Under the pieces are notes generated by a model. The model saw only the letters and a list, made by a program, of their open reading frames with translations. It was not told the origin of the DNA and did no database searches. Below, in pieces: positions 7,914-15,785 of a DNA stretch of 27,923 bases. Within the stretch, counting starts at the first letter, position 1, and the number at the start of each line of letters is the position of its first letter. Both the position numbers and the translations under genes were made by a program. Source of the stretch: an uncultured Muribaculaceae bacterium (GTDB taxonomy: Bacteria > Bacteroidota > Bacteroidia > Bacteroidales > Muribaculaceae); the NCBI GenBank assembly GCA_910579605.1, contig CAJTUG010000012.1:13549-41471 (forward strand), written 5' to 3'.

Positions 7914-9388
7914 TGGCTGCCGGTGATGTATTAAAAAATATAGCCGATTGCCTGGCATTTGACCCCAGCGCACCCCTGCTGTTCTCTTCTGGAACATTCT
8001 GGGCCTTATTCCTCATATTCATGCCCTTATATGGTCTGCTAAAAAAAAGATTTTGGCAGATGGTTGTATTCGTACTCGCTTTTAGCTTCTATTTCTACTA
8101 CAAATGCAGCGGGCTTTTTGTGCTTATGCTTGCCGGCACGTCGCTGGTAGATTGGTTTTTGTCTCGCGCCATAATAAAACCAGGCATTTCCAAAACGTGG
8201 CGGAAAGCTTGCGTAGCACTATCTTTGGCTCTTTCCCTCGGTATTCTTGCATATTTCAAATATGCCAATTTCTTTCTGTGGAACATCAATGCCATGGTCG
8301 GTGGAAATTTCCAACCGTTAGACCTTATTCTTCCGGTAGGAATTTCGTTTTATACTTTCCAATCTGTCAGCTATATTGTAGACGTTTACAAAGGCCGTGT
8401 GGCTCCAACTCAAACGTGGTTGGAATATGCTTTTTTCCTGGCATTCTTCCCCGCTTTAGTTGCCGGACCTATCGTGAGAGCAGACTATTTCATACCTCAA
8501 ATCCGACAGAACCGTCATGCCACAAGAGACGAAGTATATTTGGGTTTGTGGCTTATACTCCTTGGGGTGTTGAAAAAAGCTGTAATCGCCGATTACATTG
8601 CCCAATACAACGACCTCATTTTTGCCAATCCCGGGGGATACAGCGGTTTCGAAACACTGATGGGCATAATAGGCTACACCATGCAGATATACTGCGATTT
8701 TTCCGGTTACTCCGACATGGCAATTGGCATAGCGCTAATCATGGGATTCAAACTCGCTCCAAATTTTAATTTCCCATATAAAGCACAAAATTTAACAGAT
8801 TTCTGGCATCGTTGGCACATATCTTTATCAACATGGCTCCGCGATTACATATACATACCCTTAGGCGGAAACCGTAAAGGAACTGCAAGAACATACATCA
8901 ACAATTTCGCAACTATGCTAATTGGCGGCCTTTGGCACGGGGCTGCATGGAAATTCGTTTTCTGGGGTGCTATGCACGGCGCTGGTTTAGCAGTCCACAA
9001 AGCAGGGAAGCCATATATGAATAGATTGGGCAACTCATGGTGGTTGAATGCTTTATGTTGGTTAACCACTATGGCCACTGTTGCGGCACTATGGGTTTTC
9101 TTCCGTGCAGATTCCTTTAAAGATTCAATTACTATAATAAGCTCCGTTTTCAGCGATTTCTCTCTCTCCTATGCCCCGGCATTCGCCTCAGCAAGAATGC
9201 TATGGTTAATACTCATGATTATCATTGTAGTAGCCCACGCCATGCCCACAAAATTTTGGGATAACGCTTCTCAATGGTTCATAAAATCGCCATGGGTTGT
9301 AAAACTAATCGCTTTCGTCATTGTCGTTCAACTCGTTATAGAACTTAAAGGCGAGGACGTGGCTCCTTTCATCTATTTTCAATTTTAA
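7913..9388 (+). CDS. MBOAT-family O-acyltransferase (AlgI-like)
   Basis: This 491-residue polytopic membrane protein shows many hydrophobic segments and the AlgI/DltB signatures in order: LPVGISFYTFQSVSYIVD at 140-157, FFPALVAGPI at 178-187, DFSGYSDMAIG at 262-272, FWHRWHISLSTWLRDYIYIPLGG at 297-319 and LWHGAAW at 340-346, with H342 the expected catalytic histidine. MBOAT proteins carry acyl groups, usually acetyl from acetyl-CoA, across the inner membrane to an extracytoplasmic acceptor. The gene overlaps the upstream SGNH stop by one base, and this tight coupling supports a two-protein O-acylation machine. Length matches AlgI-like proteins, and the frame is intact. The acyl donor and acceptor are not determined by sequence. 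Confidence 0.93.
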   Translation: MAAGDVLKNIADCLAFDPSAPLLFSSGTFWALFLIFMPLYGLLKKRFWQMVVFVLAFSFYFYYKCSGLFVLMLAGTSLVDWFLSRAIIKPGISKTWRKACVALSLALSLGILAYFKYANFFLWNINAMVGGNFQPLDLILPVGISFYTFQSVSYIVDVYKGRVAPTQTWLEYAFFLAFFPALVAGPIVRADYFIPQIRQNRHATRDEVYLGLWLILLGVLKKAVIADYIAQYNDLIFANPGGYSGFETLMGIIGYTMQIYCDFSGYSDMAIGIALIMGFKLAPNFNFPYKAQNLTDFWHRWHISLSTWLRDYIYIPLGGNRKGTARTYINNFATMLIGGLWHGAAWKFVFWGAMHGAGLAVHKAGKPYMNRLGNSWWLNALCWLTTMATVAALWVFFRADSFKDSITIISSVFSDFSLSYAPAFASARMLWLILMIIIVVAHAMPTKFWDNASQWFIKSPWVVKLIAFVIVVQLVIELKGEDVAPFIYFQF

Positions 9389-9410
9389 AAAACAATAATT
9401 TCAATAAAGC

Positions 9411-10307
9411 ATGAAATACATTGTAATCATTGCTCTGGCTGCTTTAACAATAAGCTCCTGTTCATTGCTCCAAAGCCCTATAAAAGACAAAAGAAACAAC
9501 AACGCCGTCCAAGTAGAAATAAAAGACGACAATAAAACAAAAGCCAAATTCGACTTGCCAGCAGCCCCTGCTGTACCAGGCAACCGCCCGAGCCAAAGCG
9601 AGCTTTGCGGCGCACAATGGCTCGTTGCCGCTGTAGGCTCTACAAAAATAGAGCTTGAAGAAGACGTGCCATATATCTGTTTTGAAATGCCATCAAGCAG
9701 GTTTTATGCAAATGACGGCTGCAACTATTTCAACGGAAATTTCGTGCTCAAATCCGATGGGAACATAACATTATCAAGCGTTTTATCAACTTTAAAATAT
9801 TGCCCCGACAAGGAATACAGCGCACTCATAGGAAACTGCTTCAAAGATGGAAGCACATACTCTGTAGACTATAAAAAAATAGGACAGGATTCCTACCTAT
9901 ACCTGCGCGACAGCAATAATCATGTCGTGATGACACTTCGCCGCCATAACATGGAGTTCCTCAACGGCAATTGGCAAGTAACCTCAATAGACGATTCAGA
10001 GATAAACGATGAAGAAGCTAATATCTTCATCGATATTCCAGAACTAAAAATACATGGCAACACCGGTTGCAACTATTTCAACGGTACGATATACATAGAC
10101 CCATCGCGAAGCAATGCAATTGATTTCAGTGAAATGGCTGTTACTAAAATGGCTTGTCCCAAAACAAAGCAAGAAACAGCAATGCTCGTTGCTTTAGAAC
10201 GAACCAGTTCTGCCATAGCAGGGAAAAACGACAAAACGGTGCTTTTGCTTGACAACAAAGGCAAAGTTACCATGACTTTAAAACGAATAGCTCCTCAAAA
10301 CGACTGA
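9411..10307 (+). CDS. Lipoprotein with two META (HslJ-like) domains
   Basis: This 298-residue protein has a lipobox ending at Cys17 (TISSC), then a charged linker of about 45 residues. Two tandem META/HslJ-like domains follow, at ~64-176 and ~182-294. Each begins with an L-x-G/A-x-W motif (CGAQWLV and LNGNWQVTS) and contains the hallmark GCNYFNG, at 103-109 and 219-225, and each ends with V-x-M-T-L-[RK]-R. META domains occur in bacterial envelope and stress proteins (HslJ is linked to novobiocin tolerance), but the biochemical role is unknown. It lies 22 bp after the MBOAT gene and 4 bp before the nitroreductase, which suggests cotranscription. It may support the envelope in the same process as the acylation pair; that is inference from position only. 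Confidence 0.88.
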   Translation: MKYIVIIALAALTISSCSLLQSPIKDKRNNNAVQVEIKDDNKTKAKFDLPAAPAVPGNRPSQSELCGAQWLVAAVGSTKIELEEDVPYICFEMPSSRFYANDGCNYFNGNFVLKSDGNITLSSVLSTLKYCPDKEYSALIGNCFKDGSTYSVDYKKIGQDSYLYLRDSNNHVVMTLRRHNMEFLNGNWQVTSIDDSEINDEEANIFIDIPELKIHGNTGCNYFNGTIYIDPSRSNAIDFSEMAVTKMACPKTKQETAMLVALERTSSAIAGKNDKTVLLLDNKGKVTMTLKRIAPQND

Positions 10308-10311
10308 TTCC

Positions 10312-11058
10312 ATGAACTTTACAGATTTTTTCGCCAATCGCAGCTCCGTAAGAGCTTTTTCCGATAAAGAAATAAGTGCCGAGACACTTGAGAAACTCAT
10401 CAGCGCGTCATCTCATGCGCCAAATACAGGCAACATGCAACTCTACAGCGTTATAGCCACATTAGATCCTGAAAAGAAAAAGCAAGTTGCAGCCCTCCAT
10501 TTCAACCAACCTGCCGCTTTAGGTTGCAGCATATTGCTAACTTTTTGCACTGATACACGCAGATTTGAGAAATGGTGCGAACAAGGAAAAACAGAAAGCA
10601 GCCTTAATAATTTCGGAGGTTTCTTCATGTCCATGATGGACGCGTGTCTCTTTGCCCAACAATTTGTGACATTGGCAGAATTAGAAGGACTTGGAACATG
10701 TTTCCTCGGAACAGTAGCCTACGACGTCAAAGGTTTTTCTAAACTTTTGGGCCTGCCACAAGGTGTTGTGCCCCTTGTAGGCTTGGCTGTAGGTTATCCG
10801 GCCTCTCCAGCCAAGCCCTCAGATCGTCTGCCTATTGAAGCCATTCTACACTATGAGACTTTCTCAGATTATACGCCAGAAGATATAGAGCGTTTTTATG
10901 CAGAAAAAGAAGCCTTGCCGGAAAACCCGAAATTTATCTCCGAAAACAACAAAGAAACTTTGGCTCAGGTATACGCTCAAGTAAGATATCCAAAACATCT
11001 AAACGAAAAAATTGAAACCGACTACGCAGATATATTAGGTTTCAAAACTAAAAAATGA
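10312..11058 (+). CDS. Nitroreductase-family flavoprotein (NfsA-like)
   Basis: This 248-residue cytoplasmic protein has the N-terminal FMN/phosphate-binding segment NRSSVRAF at 8-15, the helix HAPNTGNMQ near 36-44, and the conserved segments LGTCFLGTVAYD and LVGLAVGYPA typical of NADPH-dependent nitroreductases of the NfsA/FRP branch. Such FMN enzymes reduce nitroaromatics, quinones or flavins, and the physiological substrate is usually unknown. The C-terminal extension (about 180-248) is the part that in NfsA proteins helps to close the active site and bind NADPH. It overlaps the helicase start by ATGA and follows the META lipoprotein by 4 bp. Confidence 0.9.
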   Translation: MNFTDFFANRSSVRAFSDKEISAETLEKLISASSHAPNTGNMQLYSVIATLDPEKKKQVAALHFNQPAALGCSILLTFCTDTRRFEKWCEQGKTESSLNNFGGFFMSMMDACLFAQQFVTLAELEGLGTCFLGTVAYDVKGFSKLLGLPQGVVPLVGLAVGYPASPAKPSDRLPIEAILHYETFSDYTPEDIERFYAEKEALPENPKFISENNKETLAQVYAQVRYPKHLNEKIETDYADILGFKTKK

Positions 11059-12638
11059 CAAAAAGACAGGCGCAAAAAGTTACCGACGGCATAAACTCAA
11101 TAGACATGGAGAATCCGGAGTTTAGGACTCTCCTGCAAATGATTGAGAACACCAACCAATCTGTTTTCCTCACTGGTAAAGCCGGAACAGGAAAATCTAC
11201 TTTTTTGCGCTATATAATAGACAACTCATCAAAACAAGCCGCAGTTTTAGCTCCTACAGGTATTGCGGCCGTGAATGTTGGCGGACAAACCCTACACTCC
11301 TTTTTTCGCCTACCACTTCAACCCGTTTTGCCCGAAGACCCTGAATTTGCACCTGTAAAGCTTAAATCACGCCTCAACCTATCTTCTAAAGCCATCAAAA
11401 CTTTCCGTGAACTTGATTTGATAATTATCGATGAGATTTCAATGGTGAGAGCAGATATGATGGATCTTATAGATAAGATTCTGCGACAATTCGGAGATAA
11501 ACGACGGCCTTTCGGGGGAAAACAGATGCTTCTCGTTGGAGATGTTTTCCAACTTGAGCCTGTGGTAACCACCGAAGACAGAGCAATTTTACAGCTCCAT
11601 TACAAAAATTTCTTCTTTTTCAATGCCGACGTTTTCCAATCTTTCGGTCTCACATCCATTGAATTACGCAAGGTTTACCGCCAAAAAGAATCGGAATTTG
11701 TCGGGCTCTTAGACCGTGTACGCTCAGGAATGCCTCCAGTGGCAGATATCGAAAGAATAAATACCCGTTTCAGACCGTCGGATGAATCAGATAATGAAAA
11801 TGGCAAAATCATACTCACCTTGGCAGCCCGCCGCGACACGGTAACAGCCATAAACAACAAACATCTCAGACAACTATCGTCTCCCGAAATGATTTATGAG
11901 GGAGAAATCAGCGGTGAGTTTCCCGCGTCGGCATTCCCTACCGATCTTAATCTATGTCTCAAAGAGGGCGCTCAGGTAATTTTTCTACGCAATGACCCAG
12001 AACGACGTTGGGTAAACGGCACTTTAGGAATAGTCATCTTAGCAGAGCCCAAACAACTCAGAATAAGGCTTGAGAACGGAGATGAACACGACCTTGACCC
12101 CGTGGTTTGGGAAAATACAGTCTACGAGTTTGATTCTAAAAGCAAGCGTGTCTCTGCCATAGTAAAAGGATCGTTCATGCAATATCCGGTTAAAACGGCT
12201 TGGGCACTTACTATCCACAAAAGCCAAGGCTTGACATTTGAGAACGTCGATATAAACCTTGCAGGAGGGGCTTTTACAGGCGGCCAAGTCTATGTGGCCC
12301 TGAGCCGTTGCACATCTTTAGATGGAATAAGACTCAATACTAAAATAGATTTGCGCGACGTCTTTGTTCATCCGGAAGTAATAAGATTCAGCCACGGCTT
12401 CAACAGCCAAATAGAGAGAGAAAGGGCTATCGCTCGCGACATGGCATATAAGTTGCTCACCGAGTCTGATATAGCATTCTCAAAGGGAAATATGCAAAAA
12501 GCAGTAGAATCTTTTTCCAAAGCCTTGACAATGAACCCGGCTCTCAACACTCCTTATCTGCGTAGATTCATAGCATCCAGATTACGTAAAATATCAGCGA
12601 CAAAAAACGCAAAAACACGAAAAACTAATAATAAATAA
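11055..12638 (+). CDS. PIF1/RecD-like superfamily 1 DNA helicase
   Basis: This 527-residue ATPase carries SF1B helicase motifs in order: Walker A GKAGTGKST at 41-49, motif Ia APTGIAAVNVGG at 66-77, Walker B IIIDEIS at 123-129, motif III VGDVFQLEPV at 161-170, motif IV VYRQ at 207-210, motif V TIHKSQGLTF at 386-395 and motif VI YVALSRCTSLDGI at 413-425. This matches PIF1-type 5'-3' helicases that act on recombination or replication intermediates. Residues ~468-500 (DIAFSKGNMQKAVESFSKAL) look like a single TPR-like hairpin, followed by a lysine-rich tail. The start at 11055 overlaps the nitroreductase stop by ATGA. A second in-frame Met at residue 18 is possible but less well supported. Some family relatives are longer, with a C-terminal HRDC-type domain that I do not see here. 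Confidence 0.9.
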   Translation: MTKRQAQKVTDGINSIDMENPEFRTLLQMIENTNQSVFLTGKAGTGKSTFLRYIIDNSSKQAAVLAPTGIAAVNVGGQTLHSFFRLPLQPVLPEDPEFAPVKLKSRLNLSSKAIKTFRELDLIIIDEISMVRADMMDLIDKILRQFGDKRRPFGGKQMLLVGDVFQLEPVVTTEDRAILQLHYKNFFFFNADVFQSFGLTSIELRKVYRQKESEFVGLLDRVRSGMPPVADIERINTRFRPSDESDNENGKIILTLAARRDTVTAINNKHLRQLSSPEMIYEGEISGEFPASAFPTDLNLCLKEGAQVIFLRNDPERRWVNGTLGIVILAEPKQLRIRLENGDEHDLDPVVWENTVYEFDSKSKRVSAIVKGSFMQYPVKTAWALTIHKSQGLTFENVDINLAGGAFTGGQVYVALSRCTSLDGIRLNTKIDLRDVFVHPEVIRFSHGFNSQIERERAIARDMAYKLLTESDIAFSKGNMQKAVESFSKALTMNPALNTPYLRRFIASRLRKISATKNAKTRKTNNK

Positions 12639-12671
12639 TCATATTGTCTCTCATCTTTCCTCGCTACTAAA

Positions 12672-14846
12672 ATGAAGCCATTAAAATATCTACTGTCGGC
12701 TTTGTGTATATTTACCTGCTTGAATTGCCTCGCATCTGTTCCCGACAAATTCAATGCTGCAGACAAATTGCATTTTTTAACGACCAAACGCCACCTGCAG
12801 AAGGCTGATACGAATGCAGAAAGTGCTGCATTCTTTATTATTTCAGAAAACTCAAATCCCTCGGATTTAGACAAATACAAGCTGCGACGAAGTGCGCAAG
12901 GTGATTGCGCACTTCTGGTTAAAGGGCCTTTAGACAGCATAATAAAAGCAAGCCAAGAAGCATTCGTAAAAGAAGTTTACCTGCCACGGAAATTCAAAAA
13001 AAGCAATAACCTTATACGAGAAGAAATAGGTACGCAAGTCATATGGGAAGGTCAAGAGAATCTGCCGGAACCTTTTACAGGAAAAGGAGTTGTATGTGGC
13101 CTTTTCGATACCGGGATAGACCCGCATCACATAGCTTTCATTGATAGCGACGGGAAAACACGGGTTAAACGGATCTATCTTTTTGAAGATGAAGACGGTT
13201 CTTTCTCAAAATATGAAACAGAAAAAGAAATAGAGTCTTTTGTCACCGACAATCCCGATGACCCACATGGTACACATGTGGCCTGCACAATGGCCGGTTT
13301 CTACGACGGCAAAGGCATTGAAGGCATTGAAACTACCGATAAGCTTCCTTTTAGTGGTGTGGCAAAAGATTCTGATATTGCAATAGGCTGCGGAGGGCTT
13401 TACGACGCCAACATTTTGGAAGGTGTAGCTCAAATTATTGACTACGCCAAAACAGCCGGGAAGCCTTGTGTAGTGAACCTTTCAATCGGCAATGTCACCG
13501 GTCCACACGACGGGAGCGAACCTTTTTGTCGTATTTTAGGTGAATACGCCAAAGATGCCGTTATTGTAATGTCGGCTGGTAACGACGGGAGCACTCGTTG
13601 CGGCATAAGTTATGATTTCACCACCGAGAACAACGAAGTAAAAACTATAATTTTCCCTTCTTCTCCCACTGATGTGCAAGAATGCCTCTTTGATATTTGG
13701 AGCAGAGACCGCTCTACATTTGAAATTTCAGCACTTCTCGTAGATTCGGAAACAGGTATAATACTGGAAGATGCGGTTTTCAGCAGGAAAGATCAAGAAT
13801 ACCTTTTTGCCACACCGGCAACAGGCGAAACTCCTGTAAATAAATCTCAACTTTTCAACGATAATTTTTCTGCAAGCTATATGGCCGTGGCAGCTGCCGT
13901 TAGCAACAACAGACAAAACTACGCATTCCAAATGCGTCTAAAACCAAAGCCGTCAAACGGCGGCAAGATCGTAGCAGGAATACGAATTAGAGCCACCCAA
14001 GGACACTGTGATGCGCCTTTTGAAGGTTCTCGCTGCTGGATAGGGGCCGGAGGTTTTCAAGGTTGGTACGGCGGAGATTCAAAACTTTCCATGTCGTCTA
14101 TCGCCTATACCCCTGGCGTAATAGTGGCAGGGGCATATACAAGCAGATTATCCTGGCCTAATATCGAGGGGGATATCCAAAACATAAAAGATTTTTATTC
14201 TTCGGGGTCCAAAAATTTTGTCAAAGATCAGATAGCACCGTTTTCTGCCTATGCCGACACTCTACCACATATAGCAGCTCCCGGCGCAGCTGTAATATCT
14301 GCATTTCCAGGGCCTTTCTGCAAAGAAACGAGAAGAAATCAGTTTCTTGCTTTAGCTACAGACAAACAAGGCAATAAGCATTATTACGGTATAGAATGGG
14401 GAACGTCGATGTCGGCGCCGGCTATAGCTGGATCTATAGCCCAATGGCTTGAGGCGGATCCAAGCCTCACAGGGCCTGAAATAATAGGCATCATAAAAAA
14501 GACCGCAAAAATCGACGAATTCGTTTTGTCGGCAGACAACCCTCTACAATGGGGAGCCGGCAAATTTGATGCCTTGGCAGGATTAAAAGAAGTACTTAAG
14601 CGCCAGCATGCTTCAGTTGCCGAAATAAACAGTGCAGAACGATGTATTTTCAAGCCTTTGCCCGATGGATGCGAAATATTCGTTGCCGGAGCCAATCAGA
14701 TAGAAGCTACCGTTCACGATTTATCAGGCCGCTGTATAGCACGAGAAAAGGCCGACGGGGAAAAATTAACTATTTATTCCGCTTCCTATCCTCCTGGAGT
14801 ATACATCGTTGTCTGCGGCAGCAATAATTTCAAATTTTGCCGTTAA
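12672..14846 (+). CDS. Secreted S8 subtilisin-like peptidase with T9SS C-terminal domain
   Basis: This 724-residue protein has a signal peptide at about 1-22. The S8 catalytic triad is visible as Asp146 (GLFDTGID), His199 (DPHGTHVA) and Ser579 (GTSMSAP), with oxyanion Asn304 (SAGNDG). An unusually long stretch of about 190 residues between ~310 and ~500 separates the Asn and Ser motifs and probably forms an inserted beta-rich domain. The C-terminus (about 660-724) has the T9SS type A sorting pattern: A-x-V-H-D-L-S-G-R, then P-P-G-V-Y-I-V and a final basic residue. The protein is therefore expected to be exported by the type IX system and processed at the surface. It lies 33 bp after the helicase with no clear promoter between, so read-through is possible. 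A role in digesting host or dietary protein is inference. Confidence 0.92.
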   Translation: MKPLKYLLSALCIFTCLNCLASVPDKFNAADKLHFLTTKRHLQKADTNAESAAFFIISENSNPSDLDKYKLRRSAQGDCALLVKGPLDSIIKASQEAFVKEVYLPRKFKKSNNLIREEIGTQVIWEGQENLPEPFTGKGVVCGLFDTGIDPHHIAFIDSDGKTRVKRIYLFEDEDGSFSKYETEKEIESFVTDNPDDPHGTHVACTMAGFYDGKGIEGIETTDKLPFSGVAKDSDIAIGCGGLYDANILEGVAQIIDYAKTAGKPCVVNLSIGNVTGPHDGSEPFCRILGEYAKDAVIVMSAGNDGSTRCGISYDFTTENNEVKTIIFPSSPTDVQECLFDIWSRDRSTFEISALLVDSETGIILEDAVFSRKDQEYLFATPATGETPVNKSQLFNDNFSASYMAVAAAVSNNRQNYAFQMRLKPKPSNGGKIVAGIRIRATQGHCDAPFEGSRCWIGAGGFQGWYGGDSKLSMSSIAYTPGVIVAGAYTSRLSWPNIEGDIQNIKDFYSSGSKNFVKDQIAPFSAYADTLPHIAAPGAAVISAFPGPFCKETRRNQFLALATDKQGNKHYYGIEWGTSMSAPAIAGSIAQWLEADPSLTGPEIIGIIKKTAKIDEFVLSADNPLQWGAGKFDALAGLKEVLKRQHASVAEINSAERCIFKPLPDGCEIFVAGANQIEATVHDLSGRCIAREKADGEKLTIYSASYPPGVYIVVCGSNNFKFCR

Positions 14847-14866
14847 CCAAAAAATAATTATTTTTG
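14836..14866 (+). promoter_or_regulatory. Bacteroidales-type promoter for cdsA
   Basis: A -33 element TTTG (14836-14839) is followed after exactly 19 bases by the -7 element TATTTTTG (14859-14866), a full match to TAnnTTTG. The -33 box lies inside the last codons of the subtilase gene. The ATG of cdsA is 18 bases after the -7 box, so the leader is very short. No terminator separates the two genes. Confidence 0.6.
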
Positions 14867-14884
14867 TGAGTTAAATATCATAAA

Positions 14885-15685
14885 ATGAAAAATATCGTCA
14901 CACGCTCCATTTCCGGGGTTGTCTATATTGCCCTTATCATAGGTGCAATTTTTGCCGGCCAAGGCTGGTTTATAGTTCTGGCGTCGTTATTCGCTGCCTT
15001 AGGAGTAAATGAGTTGCAAAACATAGTACTACCCCAACCCAAAGGTTGGCCTCTGATTGCTGCTCGGATAGCAGACACCATGGCAGCAGCATTCCTGCCT
15101 GTTTGGGGCGGTTTGTTTTTTGATGGTTTCCTCATTTATTTCGTAGTTTATTTTCTCATCCGCGCCATACTCGCCTTGTATGACAAACAGCCCAATCCTA
15201 TGAAAGCTGTAGCATGGTCTGCCTTATCGGTAATTTATCTTGGCGTGAGTCTATGTTGCATGGTATATGTCTACGAAAGCTTAGGGAAATATGTGGCTCT
15301 CACTATGTTTATCCTCATATGGCTAAACGATACCGGGGCATATTGTGTAGGATCAATGATAGGAAAACGCAAACTTTTTGAACGCCTTTCCCCCAAAAAA
15401 TCGTGGGAAGGCTTTATGGGAGGCCTATTATTCTGCTTGTTAGCATCGTCTGCAGCATATTACATCGGCATAGAAAAAGACTTGAGTCTTGGGCTTTGGC
15501 TCGGTATTGGAGCAATAGTATGCGTGTTCTCCACATGGGGAGACCTCTTTGAATCGCTCATCAAGCGAAATTTCGGTGTTAAGGACTCTGGGAGGCTCAT
15601 ACCAGGCCACGGCGGCATCTTAGACAGGATAGACTCGCTTCTTTTCGTAGCCCCTGCACTTGCCATTTTGTCCTATTTTTTCTGA
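14885..15685 (+). CDS. cdsA: Phosphatidate cytidylyltransferase
   Basis: This 266-residue integral membrane enzyme makes CDP-diacylglycerol from phosphatidic acid and CTP, the branch point of bacterial phospholipid synthesis. The complete CDP-diglyceride synthase signature spans 224-250: S-L-I-K-R, then K-D-S-G-R-x-I-P-G-H-G-G and D-R-I-D. The upstream cytidylyltransferase segments WLNDTGAY (146-153) and SPKKSWEG (169-176) are also present. Six to eight hydrophobic segments are visible. It has its own promoter at the 3' end of the subtilase gene. The downstream gap of 100 bp contains a palindrome rather than a classical terminator. Confidence 0.96.
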   Translation: MKNIVTRSISGVVYIALIIGAIFAGQGWFIVLASLFAALGVNELQNIVLPQPKGWPLIAARIADTMAAAFLPVWGGLFFDGFLIYFVVYFLIRAILALYDKQPNPMKAVAWSALSVIYLGVSLCCMVYVYESLGKYVALTMFILIWLNDTGAYCVGSMIGKRKLFERLSPKKSWEGFMGGLLFCLLASSAAYYIGIEKDLSLGLWLGIGAIVCVFSTWGDLFESLIKRNFGVKDSGRLIPGHGGILDRIDSLLFVAPALAILSYFF

Positions 15686-15711
15686 ATCTTGGCACATAAA
15701 CATTTTTTAAC

Positions 15712-15730
15712 GATATTTACCGTAAATATC
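15712..15730. promoter_or_regulatory. Perfect 19-bp palindrome, candidate operator
   Basis: GATATTTAC and GTAAATATC form a perfect 9-bp inverted repeat around a single C. It lies in the 100-bp gap before the M16 peptidase gene. It is not GC-rich and no T-run follows it, so it does not look like a terminator. It covers the place where the -33 element of the weak downstream -7 box (15735-15742) would be, which is a typical repressor-site position. The binding protein is unknown. Confidence 0.4.
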
Positions 15731-15734
15731 CTGG

Positions 15735-15742
15735 CATATTTG
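15735..15742 (+). promoter_or_regulatory. Weak -7 box before the M16 peptidase gene
   Basis: CATATTTG differs from TAnnTTTG at its first base. No TTTG or TTG lies about 19-20 bases upstream, where the palindrome sits instead. The ATG at 15786 is 43 bases downstream, a normal leader length. The weak match would suit an activated or repressed promoter, but the evidence is thin. Confidence 0.3.
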
Positions 15743-15785
15743 CGTCTAATCTGAAAAGGAAACAAAATACAATCAAATAAACCAA

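Noticed and set aside
8104..8769. 221-codon plus-strand open frame inside the MBOAT gene
   Set aside because: It is a frame shadow: rich in Cys, Arg and His, with no domain pattern, and fully inside a gene whose family motifs are unmistakable.
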